Origin: Planococcus citri | Lineage: Eukaryota; Arthropoda; Insecta; Hemiptera; Pseudococcidae | DNA length: 64,000 nt | Assembly (NCBI RefSeq): GCF_950023065.1 | Contig: NC_088677.1 | Coordinates: forward strand, 82,547,469-82,611,468 | Direction of reading: 5' to 3' | Part shown: in pieces, positions 44,291 to 55,503 of the stretch | Layout of the letters: each line of letters begins with the position of its first letter | Numbering within the stretch: position 1 is the stretch's first letter | Notes under the pieces: model-generated | Seen by the model: only the letters and a program-made list of their open reading frames with translations | Databases searched by the model: none | What the model was told of the DNA's origin: nothing | Translations under genes and position numbers: made by a program

Positions 44291-45660
44291 GAATCGGGAT
44301 TTCACTTTCAATTAAAATCATCTTAATCACGTTGATACCATGAGATACCTAATCAGTAGAAATCAAATGCCAATGATCGCTTTCGCGATAACGATTTACG
44401 GAAAAATTTTTCATTTAGGTAATTGTAGGTTCTTAATTCTCACCACTGCGCTGAAGTGAATACTCTATTCACGTATCCTGTATTGCTGTTATAATTCGAG
44501 ATCTCGCATCGATGGAGTAGAAGGGTGAGTGACCGAATATTTTTTTAGTAACTCCCTTCCATAGTATTTAATTCCACATCCGAGTATCTACCCTTCATTA
44601 GAAATTTTTTGCTAAGGTTAACTTGAGCACTTTCACTTTAGAAATTGAAAAATGTATGGAAACTTGTGTTTATGGTTTCCCTCATATTTTTTTGTCTTGT
44701 TTTAAATCAAACGTCAAGTCCATTTTAGAAATCTGAATACATTTTAGTTTCATCCGCCGGTTTCTCCGGGGTCCGAAAGGGTTAATAAACCGCAAAATTA
44801 ACACGACCGAATATTTTTAATTACCTATACAACATTAGATAAACGATCGAAATTGAAATAGAATAAATTGAAAATGAAAAAAAAAAACGGAATATAGAAA
44901 ATTGGCAAAAGTTTATAAACGACTGATAAAAAATTTATGAAAAATAAAAAATAGGTAGGTATTAAACAAAAGAAAAAAAAATTGAAAATATTTTAATATT
45001 TCCAACCTAAGCTTCAAACTTAGGTAGTCTTTGTTGACCTTCAAATCATTTACTTAGATACGTTCAAATTTATTGGTGATAAAAATCAACTTTTAAAATC
45101 ACTACTTATACCTACTACAGTTACGTAGTCGTATCTTAATTATAGGCAACTACGTAAAATATTAGATCTTAGGTGCACTATACGTAGGTATTTGTATCTT
45201 AGTGCGGTTTCTAGTACACATTCACTCCGTATAAGTTAATATTACCTATCTAACAATTTTGAATTGAAACGTCACTTGAATTATTTCAGATTCGAGTATT
45301 TAAAAAAAAGAACATTGCGTTGGTAAAGATCCGATAAAATATTCCGAAGCACTCGAGTACCTATACATATTTTCATGGGACGACAGGTAATTAACACGTA
45401 TAGTCGTATAGCTTATTAAAAATAACGTCTAAAAAAAAGAAGCAGTCGTGAATTTTACGGTCAAGTAGGTACTTTTCCAATTGCTAGAAGTAAACAATTT
45501 TTGTTGGAATAAGTAACCTCGAACTGACATTTTTTTTGGCCAAACAGCTAGTGATGCAACCTTTCAAAGATCAAAGGTTAGATAATATAAGCTCATAAGA
45601 AAGTTACTTACCTATGAAATTCCATAGGTTAAGGACGAAGCAAAACTAAGGAGTACAATA
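44291..45660. other. Intergenic DNA, nothing recognised
   Basis: AT-rich with many TAGGTA/TACCTA words; no open frame or repeat that I can support. Confidence 0.5.
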
Positions 45661-45661
45661 A

Positions 45662-45824
45662 TTGGAAAAGAAAAAACTCTCTCCTTATTTTTAAGCTTCA
45701 TATTGCAAAGATCTTTTCAAAAAATGCAACTTTTCATCATCAGGCAAGACGAAAAGTTGTACTTTTTGAAAAGATCTTTGCAATATAAAGCTTAAAAATA
45801 AGGAGAGAGTTTTTTCTTTTCCAA
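45662..45824. repeat. Near-perfect 163-nt hairpin (foldback)
   Basis: Arms of about 72 bp, from TTGGAAAAGAAAAAACTC and its mirror, with only about four mismatches, around a loop of some 15 bases (ATCATCAGGCAAGAC). Transcribed from either strand it would fold into a long hairpin. It may be a foldback MITE or a hairpin-RNA source. Confidence 0.85.
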
Positions 45825-47812
45825 ATATGAAATTCCAATCAAAGTTATGTCCTACAATGAGTGTCTGTGCATGGTATGTTACAAAGATTGTAATTTATCT
45901 AATATCTACGTCGTCGTCGTTGTCGTTGTAGTCGCGCTCCTTTACAGGAGATAGCGTATATGTCCATCTATATTAGCCGGTATCTAGGGTATCTAATCGT
46001 TTCTTTCAGGGTCTTGCAGGGAGAGTTGGCCAGTGAGTTTGTTGTTAACAGTTCCGATCGCTTCCTCCCTCTCGTCGATCTTCCTTGGATTTTCCCCTGT
46101 ACCACTAGCATGAAAATACCGTTTTCTCGTATTTTATGAGCTAAATACTTTAGCTTTCTGTTTTTGATGTCTTCAACTAGGTACTACTTTCCGCTCCTCT
46201 CATATTCTTGCTAATACTTCCTTGTTGGTAATAAAGTCCTTCCATGAGATCTGTAGTAGCCTTCGATAGCACCACATCTCAAAAGCAGATACTTTCTTCT
46301 CGCATTCTGCACTCATGGTCCATGTTTCGCAGGAATACTTCAGAATGGTCCATACGTAGCATCGCATAATTCTCTTTCTCAGATCTATACTCATCGTTTG
46401 ATTTCCCAGCACATTGGCAAGGTTGTTGAAAGCGGTCTTTGCCATTCCAATCCGTGATTTAATTTCTTTATGATCTCTACCATCGTTGTTTATCAGCGCT
46501 CCAAGGTACCTGAATTGCTTTACATTTTCAATTTCTTGTGATCCGATGTTGATTTCGACCTCTTTATCATCTCCTTTTGTAAATCTCATCACCTTGGTCT
46601 TGCCTGCATTTATTTTCATACCATATTTTAATCCAGCACTGTTGATTTGGTTGATCATTTTCTGCATCTGCGCCTCTGTCTCAGCAAGGATCACTTTGTC
46701 ATCTGCATAACTTATTTCATTTATTCTCTTGCTGTTGATCTTGAATTCCATTCGTTCAATTCGCGCTTCCCTCATTATTTCTTCTGCATACACGTTGAAC
46801 AACCTGGGTGAGAGGGGACATCCTTGCCTCACACCTCTCTTTATTCCACATCCATTCTCGTGAGTACTCAGTTCCAATCTTGATGTTAGCGATTTGCTCC
46901 CAGTACAGGTTCTTGATTATTTGCAGGTCTTTGTTATCAATATTGTATTTTCCCAGGATCTCCAACATCTTCTCATGGTTGACACAATCAAATGCTTTTT
47001 CATAATCGTCGAAGCAAGCAATGATTTCCCTATTTGCATTCAGTGCTCTTTGAATGATCACCTTCAGCAGGGCAATTGCATCTCTCGTCCCTTTTTTAGC
47101 TACAAAGCCATATTGCGTTTCACTTAGATTTTCATCTATCTTCTTTTCAATTCTGGCATTTATGATGGAGAGTAGTAGCTTCAGTGCATGGCTCATTAGT
47201 GCAATGGTTTGATATTCAGAGCATTTTTGCGAGTTGTTCTTTTTTGGTATTGGTACAAAATTTACTGCTTCCAAGTCCTTAGGCAAAGTGCCTTCATCGT
47301 ATATTTTGTTCATTATCTTCAGCAGCTCCTTTTCATACTCTGGTGTTGAATGTTTAATCAAGTCTGCTGGTATGAGATCTTCCCCCGCTGCTTTGTGGTT
47401 TCTGGCTCGCTTCACAACATTCCTCAGTTCCCACATTTCAATTTGTGGTGCCTCTTCTGTGGATGAAACTACAATTTGAGCCGGATGTGTATCGTCTCCA
47501 TACAATTCTTGTATGTAGCTGATCCAGACCTCTTTGGTTTCTTGATTGTTAGCACAGTACTTTCCATCTTTTCCTCACATATATGCTATTCTGCTTTTTC
47601 CTTTTCTTGCGGGTGGCCATCATCTGGTTCACCTTGGTATGCATTTCTCTACAGTTGTGCCTTTTCTCCAGCTCTTCTATTTCTTGGCACTTCTCCTCAT
47701 ACCACTTGTTTTTGGTCATTCTGCACATTCCCATGATCTGATTATTTATCACCCTGTATTCACTACTTGGTCTGTTTGCTTTTCTTTGTTCTTCCATCAG
47801 ATCCAGTTGTTA

Positions 47813-48068
47813 CCTTAATGCCAAATCCGAGTATGTCCATACAAAAAAAGGACGATTTTACGCATCACTGATAAGGCTCTGATATGCTCGGAAGGGTTTG
47901 TTGAGTTCTGATTGAACATCGGTCAGCTTCGTGCATCTTCGGTGGTGCATTTTAACTGTACTCTGATGCAAATTTTTCAATTCAGGGCTTCCCAGAGCCT
48001 TATCAGTGATGCAAAACGAGGACGTTTTTTTGGATGGACATACTCGGATTTAGCATTAAGGTAACGTA
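47813..48068. mobile_element. 256-bp MITE with GTTACCTTAATG ends, in the LINE
   Basis: Arms of about 70 bp: GTTACCTTAATGCCAAATCC with mirror GGATTTAGCATTAAGGTAAC; inner arms share CATCACTGATAAGGCTCTG. It separates two LINE segments that otherwise read on from one another. A clear target duplication is not visible. Confidence 0.82.
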
Positions 48069-48296
48069 GTATCTCTTGAGTCATCCATGGTTTGTGTTTT
48101 CTTCTTCCTTTGAATGGAATAGACTTTTCTGCTGCTGTTTTAACCTTTCGCTTCCATGTTTGCCACTTTTCCTCAATACATTGTGCTTCTTCCAACCTGT
48201 CTTCCTTTTGCTTTTCCAGTTCTTCTCGGAATTTCTTTTGAACTTCTTTCGACTTGATTTTTGCAATGTCCAGTTGTCGATATTGTTCATTACCCC

Positions 48297-50175
48297 TAGT
48301 AGCACAATCAACAAATTATCGAAAAAGAAAATCGACGAAAAATCGAATTTGATAAAGTACCCGAATAGTTCCGCAAAAATCGAGTGTTTATCGATCGATA
48401 TATCGGAAAATTATCGACGGTGTATTGTCTAACAATATTTTGTCGAAAATTGGACGATGTAATCGATCAATAAACACTCGATTTTTGCGGAACTATTCGG
48501 GTACTTTTTCGAATTCAATTTTTCGTCGATAATTTGTAGAGAATACCTTAAAGGAGCATCGACAGAAAATCTAATAGAAAAAAGAATAGTCCACATATTG
48601 ATACTTCATCGACAGATAAATACTAGATTTTTAGTCGATAATTATTCAGTTTTATTGAAACCTGTAATCGGGAGGAAATCTGTACTTTATCTACAATTTA
48701 TCGACAACTTGAATTATCGAAAAAATTTCCGGAGAAAATCGAAGCAAATGCATTTCCGAATTTTAAACCAATTGGAAAAAATAGAAAAACGCATTTCAGA
48801 GCAATTTTCTGCCTGTGGATTGCCCTACCACCAGCATATCCTACTTAAAATCCACTTTTGAAATTTTTTACTCTGGGGGAATTTTTGACCCGGGGGGATT
48901 CGAACCCGGGTCCCCTAACTCCTAAACCTATATCCTAACTAACTGAGCCACCTAGCCTCAATAAGCAATAGGCAAAACAGATCATTTATATATTTGCCTG
49001 AGGAAAAAATCAAAATTTTGCCATACAGACCTAGAAAGCTGGAATTTTGGATATACCCTATTTTTGCCCTGCGGAATTGATTGGAAACGGTTTCAAACCG
49101 TTTCGAGCAGTTCTGGAGCCTCCAGCAGATTTTTAAAGCTTAAATTTTTTACAAAATGTCATCAAATGCAAGTTGGAAAGCCGAAATTCGTTCTGTAAAG
49201 TGTGAACTAATTTCAACACGCTATTAAATCAACTTTGGATAGATTTCAAGTCATTTTGGAGCCTCCATTGGGTTTTTGGAAATTCTTGGAGCCTCCAGCC
49301 GATTTTTGAAACTTAAAATTTAACAAAATTTCAGCTCTCTGATTTTATTTGATGAAATATTGTGAAAATTTCATGTTTTTCAAAAACCTCCTGGAGACTC
49401 CAAAAATTTTCAAAAAGTCGCTGGAGGCTCCAAAATGACTTGAAATACATAATATTGTAACATTCTTGTATTATTATTGAAAAAGATAAATTCTCGTTTT
49501 TTTGTCAATGATATAAACAGTCAAAATCGACAGGAAATCTGAAAGGAGTGTCAGACGATTTTCTGTCAATTGTATAGGTGATTGTACTTATCGCCAATTT
49601 ATCTACTGGACATCGATTTCGATTAACTTCCGATAATTATTTGATATGTGATTGCCACATATCGTAATAGTATTGTATCATTATCGAAAAAGATAAGTTC
49701 TTGATTTTTTGTCAATGGTATAAACAGAAAAAATCGACAGGAAATCTAAAACGAGTATTGGACGATTTTCTGTCAGCTATTTTGGTGATGGTATAGTCAA
49801 TTTATCTACTGGATATCGATTTCGATTACCTTCCAATAATTATTCGATATGTGATCGCTACATTTCGTAATATTATTGTATGATTATCGAAAAAGATAAG
49901 TTTACAATTTTTTGTCAATGGTATGAACAGTAAAAATCGACAGGAAATCTGAAACGAGTAGTTATTAGACGATTTTCTGTCAGTTATAGTGGTGATGGAT
50001 ATTGTCAGTTTATCTACTGGATATCAATTTCGATTGACTTTTGATAATTATTCGATATGTGATCGCCACACATTGAGAAAATATCTATAAAATATCGGAT
50101 ACATATCTTAAAATTTTTTTAAGATTTTTTGTAGATAAAATTCCCTGTCAATATTATCTGTCGATTGTGCTACTA
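48297..50175. mobile_element. 1.9-kb TIR element (CCCTAGTAGCACAATC) in the LINE
   Basis: Ends CCCTAGTAGCACAATC and mirror GATTGTGCTACTAGGG. The inside contains a palindrome at about 48350-48520 (GTACCCGAATAGTTCCGC and mirror), three tandem units of about 200 bp at 49480-50090 marked by AATCGACAGGAAATCT, and an unrelated block of 'gctggaggctccaaaa' repeats at 49080-49440 in both orientations. No transposase; the 87-codon frame at 48598 is not credible. Confidence 0.8.
48890..48962 (-). repeat. tRNA-like sequence (SINE head or decayed tRNA)
   Basis: On the minus strand: A-box TGGCTCAGTTAGTTAGG and B-box GGTTCGAATCC at normal spacing, with a GC-rich T-stem. The acceptor stem does not pair and there is no clean anticodon stem, so it is not a working tRNA gene. 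It lies inside the 48297-50175 element. Confidence 0.55.
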
Positions 50176-50524
50176 GGGACTCTTCTTCTGGCTCTTCATG
50201 ACTAGCTGGCATTTCGCAGCCAGTAGTTTGTGGTCAGAGTTGCAGTCAGCACCAGGATATGTGTGACAGTTCTTCACTGTGTTCTTGAATCTTCTTTTTA
50301 CAAGTAATATAGTCTATCTGGTTTCTGACTCGATCTCCAGGACTGACCCATGTGTATAATCTTCTTTCATGCTGCTTGAACCAGGTATTGCATATTACTA
50401 CATCGTGTCTTTCAGCAAACTCCACGAGCATTTCACCTCTTTCATTCTGCTCTCCAAGCGCGTATCTCCCTGCGACTTGGCTGCCATGATCCTTCCCAAC
50501 TTTGGCATTGAAGATGATAGATTT

Positions 50525-50873
50525 TATCTCAACTTATAAACGATGTGACGTCTCTCTTTCGAATTTTTATTTTTTCATTAGGTAGGTAGGTAAATATACG
50601 TAGGTATATTTGGTTATCTTATCTATTTTTGTGCACCGTTTTGGTTTTAGCGATTTCTTGTACTTCACTTTTGTGTTTTCGTTTTATAATTCAAAATTTG
50701 CCGACTTTTTTTTAACATTGGGAGGGGGCCCACCCCTCACAATTTCACATCTGCATTCAAGTATCAACAAAATTAATGTAAACATGTCAAAACGTAGCCT
50801 AGCACCCTTGGTTATTGGGTAGAGTGTTGCCAAAAGTTGAGGCACGCTACATTTTAAAACGTAGCTAGGGGAG
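50525..50873. other. 5' flank of the AAA-ATPase-like gene
   Basis: Contains a GTAGG microsatellite (50580-50620) and no other recognisable feature. A run of pyrimidines ending TATTCTTCCAG at 50900-50910 could be a splice acceptor just inside the longest reading frame; if used, translation would start at the ATG at 50961. Confidence 0.4.
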
Positions 50874-53243
50874 ATGCGTGCGCGGCCTAAATCACGTTTT
50901 AATATTCTTCCAGCTTTCAACTTGACCGCTATCGGAAATTGCTGCTACTTACGAACAGCGATGAAGAAGAACATATTGGTACGCTTCTTAGCGAGCGTAA
51001 ACCTTTGCTTACCCTTTATTGCAACGCTAACCGCCGACCAAAAAACGGAATTTCACGTTCCCACCATTGATGAGTTCAAAAGTGAAACCCAGGTGTGTCG
51101 TATCATACATGAGAGCAAACCCGAGAGACGTCCTAAATACATGGATCTTAACGAATTTTTGGTCCGTTCAAATGTTTGGGTAGACAAGAGTCTATTAGCT
51201 AAAAGACTACTCGAAATCGACACAAATATTGTGATCATCACTTGCCCCAGAAAGTGGGGTAAAAGTCTGAACTTAAATATGATCAAACACATTTTTCAAA
51301 TGCCAGTCAATAAAAAGTATAACGAAACGAGTTTCGGTTTCGCGTATAATTTCTTTACAAGAAATGAAATATGGAAGAACGGAGTGAAGAAAGCTGAAAT
51401 GGATAAGGGCCCGTTGATTGCAAAGGATGCCGATTTCATGATGAACCACTTCCAAAAGTACCCGGTCGTTTACTTGGATTTTAAGGCGTTCACATTGAAC
51501 AATTGGCACATCCTTTTTCAAAATATGATACGCGATTTGTATTTCGAACACTCTTATTTAATAACCTATTGGAGAAACATAATAAATAATCCCGAAAAAT
51601 CGGATGAAGATAAGGAAAATGCACAAGACCAACTGAACGCATTTCGTGAAGTAAGGAATCCAACAATCACCGAATCGATACCATACCTCATGCAAAACAG
51701 AATTCGGGACCTGTGCAGATGGTTATTTGAATGCCGCGGCAAAGAAGTTATAGTTTTGATAGACGAGTTTGACTCGCTACAAAACAACATAATATTTTAT
51801 TCCGTGAGTAAAAATTATAGCGCCGAGGTTAAGGTAGCTATGGAATTTATGGAAGGTTTTGTAGAAATTACATTCAAAGAACCAGCCGAGTCAAATATTC
51901 GACTTGTTGTGATGACGGGGATCACAGGAATGGCAAAAACGACGTTTCTAAGCTGCCTAAATAACATTGCTAACAATTTAGATCTTAACATCGTCAACAT
52001 GTCCTCGCTAACACCGTTCTATGGCTTCATGCCGCACGAAGTTAGTTCCTTAATAGAACATAACTGTGATAATGATATAGCAAAACTCCAAATCAAGGAT
52101 GCCGTGAAGTGGTATGACGGATATGGCTCCTTGTACTTCACAGACGGATCCACGTACTCGCCATGGTCGATAATGAGATATTCAGAGACGAAGCTGTTCA
52201 GCTCCTATTGGGAACAGAGCGGATCTTCGCGCATAATTTCAACGTTATTAGAATACGACGCTTTCTACAAAATGCTTCATAACGTGGTGAAACATGGGAC
52301 GAAATACTCAATTCCCATCGGTACACTATACCGTGTCGAAGAAAAATTTCTGGAATCGGTGCACGATGTTATGGTACTGAGTAAACCAACACTAATAAAC
52401 CGATTTGAAAAGCTTTTTGACAAACCCGTCAAAGATGCGTTCATGGCAATCCTGTGTCAAGCAGGTTATCTTACGGTACCGAAACTTAGGGGTGGAGAGA
52501 TCGTAAATTTTATTCGTAATGCAAATAACACGGATGAGATTGATGAGAATGAGAGGATAGTACTGCTACATATACCAAATTTTGAAATTGGAAGTGCATT
52601 GAACAAACTCGTGGACGCCGCATCGTGGGATCTTAACCAAGAAATGTCTAATGCGAAATATGGCGAACACCACAATGAATACGTGGAGACATTTAAACAA
52701 TGGTTCGAGGACGAGGTACCTTCGAACCTTGATTTCGATAATTTGCCTGAGAATATGGTTGAGAAATTCGAAACATTGCGTAGTGATTTAACCGAATTAT
52801 TCTATTTGACCAACCCATTCATAAGACTCGGCGTCGAAGATTTCAGACAAATGCCCACTGATAAAATATGCGGTATACAACACTTGTGCGAAGCAGCGGT
52901 AAGACGAATTACCATTCCAATGTTGGAGGAATTTCGCAGAAAGTACAAACCTGCGGTTCTCGACGAATTTGCTGATTCAAGAGGACTTTCGGATACGATT
53001 ATGATTCACGGCAAAAAAATACTCATCATTGAGTACAAGAGTGACTCCGAGTTTAAAATAAACCATGTACTAGAACAGGCCAAAAAGTATACGCCACACG
53101 TGATAACGGACGCTCGGGAACACGACTGCGACTCCGTGAAGTACTTGGCAATTAATGTTTTCATGTCGAAAACAAATTCGATACAAGTAGATGTTGCCCA
53201 TTTTGCAAGCACTTGGGATGAAGCCGTGGGTATGTTACATTGA
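50874..53243 (+). CDS. AAA-ATPase-like protein with C-terminal PD-(D/E)XK nuclease fold
   Basis: An intronless 789-codon frame; the second ATG (50961, M30) is the better start because MKKNILVRFLASVNLCLPFIATLTA that follows is a signal peptide and a possible acceptor lies before it. Motifs of the AAA-ATPase-like family (Pfam PF09820): CPRKWGKSLN (P-loop, 124-133), VVYLDF (198-203), VIVLIDEFD (292-300, Walker B), WYDGY (413-417) followed by YSPWSI. The C-terminus has LSDTIM..KKILIIEYKSD (D707, E720, K722), the core of PD-(D/E)XK nucleases. Base composition is less AT-rich than its surroundings. Such genes are common in bacteria and microsporidia and are expanded in some sap-sucking insects. Horizontal origin and a secreted (possibly salivary) role are inference. 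Frame fully intact. Confidence 0.88.
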   Translation: MRARPKSRFNILPAFNLTAIGNCCYLRTAMKKNILVRFLASVNLCLPFIATLTADQKTEFHVPTIDEFKSETQVCRIIHESKPERRPKYMDLNEFLVRSNVWVDKSLLAKRLLEIDTNIVIITCPRKWGKSLNLNMIKHIFQMPVNKKYNETSFGFAYNFFTRNEIWKNGVKKAEMDKGPLIAKDADFMMNHFQKYPVVYLDFKAFTLNNWHILFQNMIRDLYFEHSYLITYWRNIINNPEKSDEDKENAQDQLNAFREVRNPTITESIPYLMQNRIRDLCRWLFECRGKEVIVLIDEFDSLQNNIIFYSVSKNYSAEVKVAMEFMEGFVEITFKEPAESNIRLVVMTGITGMAKTTFLSCLNNIANNLDLNIVNMSSLTPFYGFMPHEVSSLIEHNCDNDIAKLQIKDAVKWYDGYGSLYFTDGSTYSPWSIMRYSETKLFSSYWEQSGSSRIISTLLEYDAFYKMLHNVVKHGTKYSIPIGTLYRVEEKFLESVHDVMVLSKPTLINRFEKLFDKPVKDAFMAILCQAGYLTVPKLRGGEIVNFIRNANNTDEIDENERIVLLHIPNFEIGSALNKLVDAASWDLNQEMSNAKYGEHHNEYVETFKQWFEDEVPSNLDFDNLPENMVEKFETLRSDLTELFYLTNPFIRLGVEDFRQMPTDKICGIQHLCEAAVRRITIPMLEEFRRKYKPAVLDEFADSRGLSDTIMIHGKKILIIEYKSDSEFKINHVLEQAKKYTPHVITDAREHDCDSVKYLAINVFMSKTNSIQVDVAHFASTWDEAVGMLH

Positions 53244-53249
53244 AGGGCA

Positions 53250-53255
53250 ATAAAA
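53250..53255 (+). terminator. Poly(A) signal of the AAA-ATPase-like gene
   Basis: AATAAA only 7 bp after the stop codon. Very short 3'UTR if used. Confidence 0.45.
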
Positions 53256-53259
53256 TCTG

Positions 53260-53597
53260 CGACCACTAGACTTGTGTAGCGCACCCAGATTTATTGTAAT
53301 CATTTAAAATCAACCCTTAGGTTGGCTAAGAGCAGAGCACTATTCACTTGGTAAGTGAACCTAACACACTCCTAAGGGAGGACCTATCTGTCAAGCAGAT
53401 TCGCGAATGTCTGGCGAACTACCGCCTCGCCATTCGCTTATCGGTAAATAAAAAAAAAACTTAAGCACTGCCAGAGTACTGTAAGAACTTATATATTTGA
53501 AGAGCAAAGCGACAAATTATATAAGGTAAAACAAAGTAAAGAAAAGGCAAAAAAACGAAATACAAAAAGGAAACAAAAATAAACAGAGCTGGACTAA
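53260..53597. other. Spacer after the AAA-ATPase-like gene
   Basis: No gene. Contains a small inverted repeat TTCACTTGGTAAGTGAA near 53344 and an A-run at 53450. Confidence 0.4.
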
Positions 53598-53679
53598 GGT
53601 CCCCGCCCTCATAGAAAATCACTACTAGCGACTTCAAAAAATTACTAGCGTTTCTGAAAAAGTTACTAGTGATACCAAA

Positions 53680-53935
53680 AACGTTACTAGCGCTTGTACT
53701 GACACTACTAGCGCTTGTGCTGACGCTACTAGCGACCAACTTAACACTACTAGCGACCAACTCAACACTACTAGCGACCAGCTCGACACTACTAGCGACC
53801 AGCTCGACACTACTAGCGACTAGCTTGGCGCTACTAGCGATCAGCTTGGCACTACTAGCGACTGTCTCAACATTACTAGTGAATGATTCAACGCTACTAA
53901 TGACCAAGCCGACACTAGTAACAATTAAACTGACG
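53680..53935. repeat. 21-bp minisatellite, about 12 units
   Basis: Unit ACTACTAGCGACCAGCTCGAC with variants. Because 21 is a multiple of three, long frames appear on both strands (for example 148 codons on the minus strand full of VASSVEL); these are artefacts. The ends of the element (ACTACTAGCG) match the repeat unit, so the array grew from the terminal arm. Confidence 0.88.
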
Positions 53936-54364
53936 CTACTAACAGCTATGGCAGGTACCTACAATTGGTGAAAAGTAAAAATTAAAGAATTCCCAAAAAC
54001 AGTGTTTTTTTTAGAGATTATGAATTATTGAAAAGTTTTTGCTTGGGCCAGATCATTTTCCTTTTTCTTTCTCCGACCAAAATTAGATAGTAGCAAAATT
54101 GACTTCTCACATCACAAATAATGCGATTTTTTTACTTGAATTTTTTTTTAAAAAAGGGTCCTCTGCTGCATTTCAGTCAAACTACCAGAAATCCTCAATC
54201 TAAAACTCCCTTTTTTTCATCAAATACCTATCTGGAAACAATCATTTAACATTTCAATTTTTTGCATATAGAAATTATATCCTGAAAAAAATGAAGAATT
54301 GTCAATTGTCAAGAGCTTTTGTCATGGCTTGCTCAGCTGATCGGGCCCCATTTATATTTTTAAA

Positions 54365-54620
54365 ATTCGGAGAGGGAGGGGAGGGGAGAGGAACGGAAAA
54401 AAGTCCATGATTTTTGCGAATAAAGCCTAAATTCCAGTCAAAAAATGAAAAAAAAATTCGAGGTACCAGCCCCCTCGGAGGGGGAGAGGAGGGGAGAGGA
54501 ACGAAAAAAGTCCATTTTTGCGAATAAAGCCTAAATTCCAGTCGAAAAATGAAAAAAAAATTCGAGGTACCAGCCCCCTCGGAGGGGGGAACGAGGGTAA
54601 GGGGACGAGGAAGGGTCCAT
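54365..54620. repeat. Tandem repeat of about 105 bp, two and a half units
   Basis: Each unit has 'aaaaaagtccat', 'gcgaataaagcctaaattccagtc' and 'TTCGAGGTACCAGCCCCCTC'. Non-coding. Confidence 0.75.
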
Positions 54621-54782
54621 TTTCGCAAAGAAATATCGCCATTTAATTTTTATCTAGAAAAATCAACACACCAAAAACTCAGTTTTAATTTTGTAAAAAA
54701 TCATTCAACTTGAAATTTTTTTAAAGTCCAGAGTGCTAAAAAGTGCATATAAATGTTTCAAACACCTCATCTTCCAACTTCC

Positions 54783-54852
54783 CCAGTGGCCTAGTTGGTT
54801 AGGCAGATGACTAGAGAGTGAGAGATTGCAGGTTCAAGCCCCACCCCAGGCA
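54783..54852 (+). repeat. tRNA-like sequence (degenerate)
   Basis: A-box TGGCCTAGTTGGTTAGGC and B-box GGTTCAAGCCC at tRNA-like spacing. The acceptor arms do not pair and the T-stem is poor. Best read as tRNA-derived. Confidence 0.5.
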
Positions 54853-55112
54853 TGAAATTTTTTTTAATTTTCAAAATTTTTTTGGGGAGAATTCGTTGTT
54901 CTAGGAGGGTCTACGAGTAAATAGCTGCCATTAACATGTTTTTGCCATGATTTTCAGTGCAAAATGCGCAAATTTGCGCGTGTCACTACTATTGACAAAC
55001 ATTACTAGTCATTAGTAACGTTTGTCAGTAGTAGTGACGCTACTTGCCGAAAAAGTTACTAGTGTTTTTTTTTTAGTAATGACGCTAGTAGTGATTTTCT
55101 ATGAGGGCGGGA

Positions 55113-55503
55113 TTATCCCGTCGACACCCTACCAATCCTATACCCCTAGGTACCGGGCACAAGAATAGCCTAGAGACAGGAGCACCCTCACTCCATACCT
55201 ACCTACCGAAGCTAGTAGGTATTAGGTTGCAATACCTAAGCCGTAGCTAATGGCTAGGTATTATGTGAGCTGTACATGCCACCAGTAGGCGCATATACAG
55301 ACTGAATTTTAAACACCAAGAGCTCTCGCGTTGTAAGCTATAGAAATAGCATACGAGTCCCTACCTAACAACGTCCCTATACATGCCGTAGCAGATAGGT
55401 ACGCGGTCTGTTAGGTAGGTGCACGGCTCGCAAAAGAAGCAGAAAATATTTTTATTTCCTCAAGAGGAAATAAAAATGTACTTTTTCTCCCCTTACAACG
55501 TAT
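55113..55503. other. Spacer, nothing recognised
   Basis: Rich in TAGGTA/TACCTA words; a short inverted repeat TATTTCCTCAAGAGGAAATA at 55453-55472. No gene. Confidence 0.4.

Larger units (their letters stand above)
45895..50520 (-). pseudogene. RTE/BovB-like LINE, split by two insertions and frameshifted
   Basis: Minus-strand pieces in order: endonuclease C-terminal part (50520-50176: GRYALGEQN.., VEFAERHDVVICNTWF, LYTWVSPGDRVRNQIDYI); 48296-48069 (KWQTWKRKVKTAAE, KPWMTQEILR); 47812-47505; RT 47505-46756 (EDLIPADLIKH, AVNFVPIPKK, GFVAKKGTRDAI, CFDDYEKAFD) and, after a frameshift near 46860, 46877-46200 (GVRQGCPLSPRLFN, ISYADDKVILAETE, CETWTMS, FEMWCYRRLLQISW). The YADD catalytic box is present. 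Two DNA elements (47813-48068, 48297-50175) interrupt it. The 3' part near 45910 holds a (GTC)n microsatellite. Inactive copy. Confidence 0.88.
53598..55112. mobile_element. TIR element with a 21-bp minisatellite
   Basis: Ends CCCGCCCTCATAGAAAATCA and mirror TGATTTTCTATGAGGGCGGG. The arms continue with ACTACTAGCG words. It contains the 21-bp minisatellite (53680-53935), three tandem units of about 105 bp (54365-54620) and a tRNA-like stretch (54783-54852). No transposase. Target duplication unclear. Confidence 0.78.

Noticed and set aside
48890..48962. Functional tRNA gene
   Set aside because: A and B boxes are present but the acceptor and anticodon stems do not pair.
53461..53971. Frames of 148 (minus) and 100 (plus) codons with VASSVEL or LLATS repeats
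   Set aside because: Direct result of a 21-bp tandem repeat; any non-stop frame stays open.
54783..54852. Functional tRNA gene
   Set aside because: No pairing acceptor stem and a poor T-stem; it is inside a transposon.
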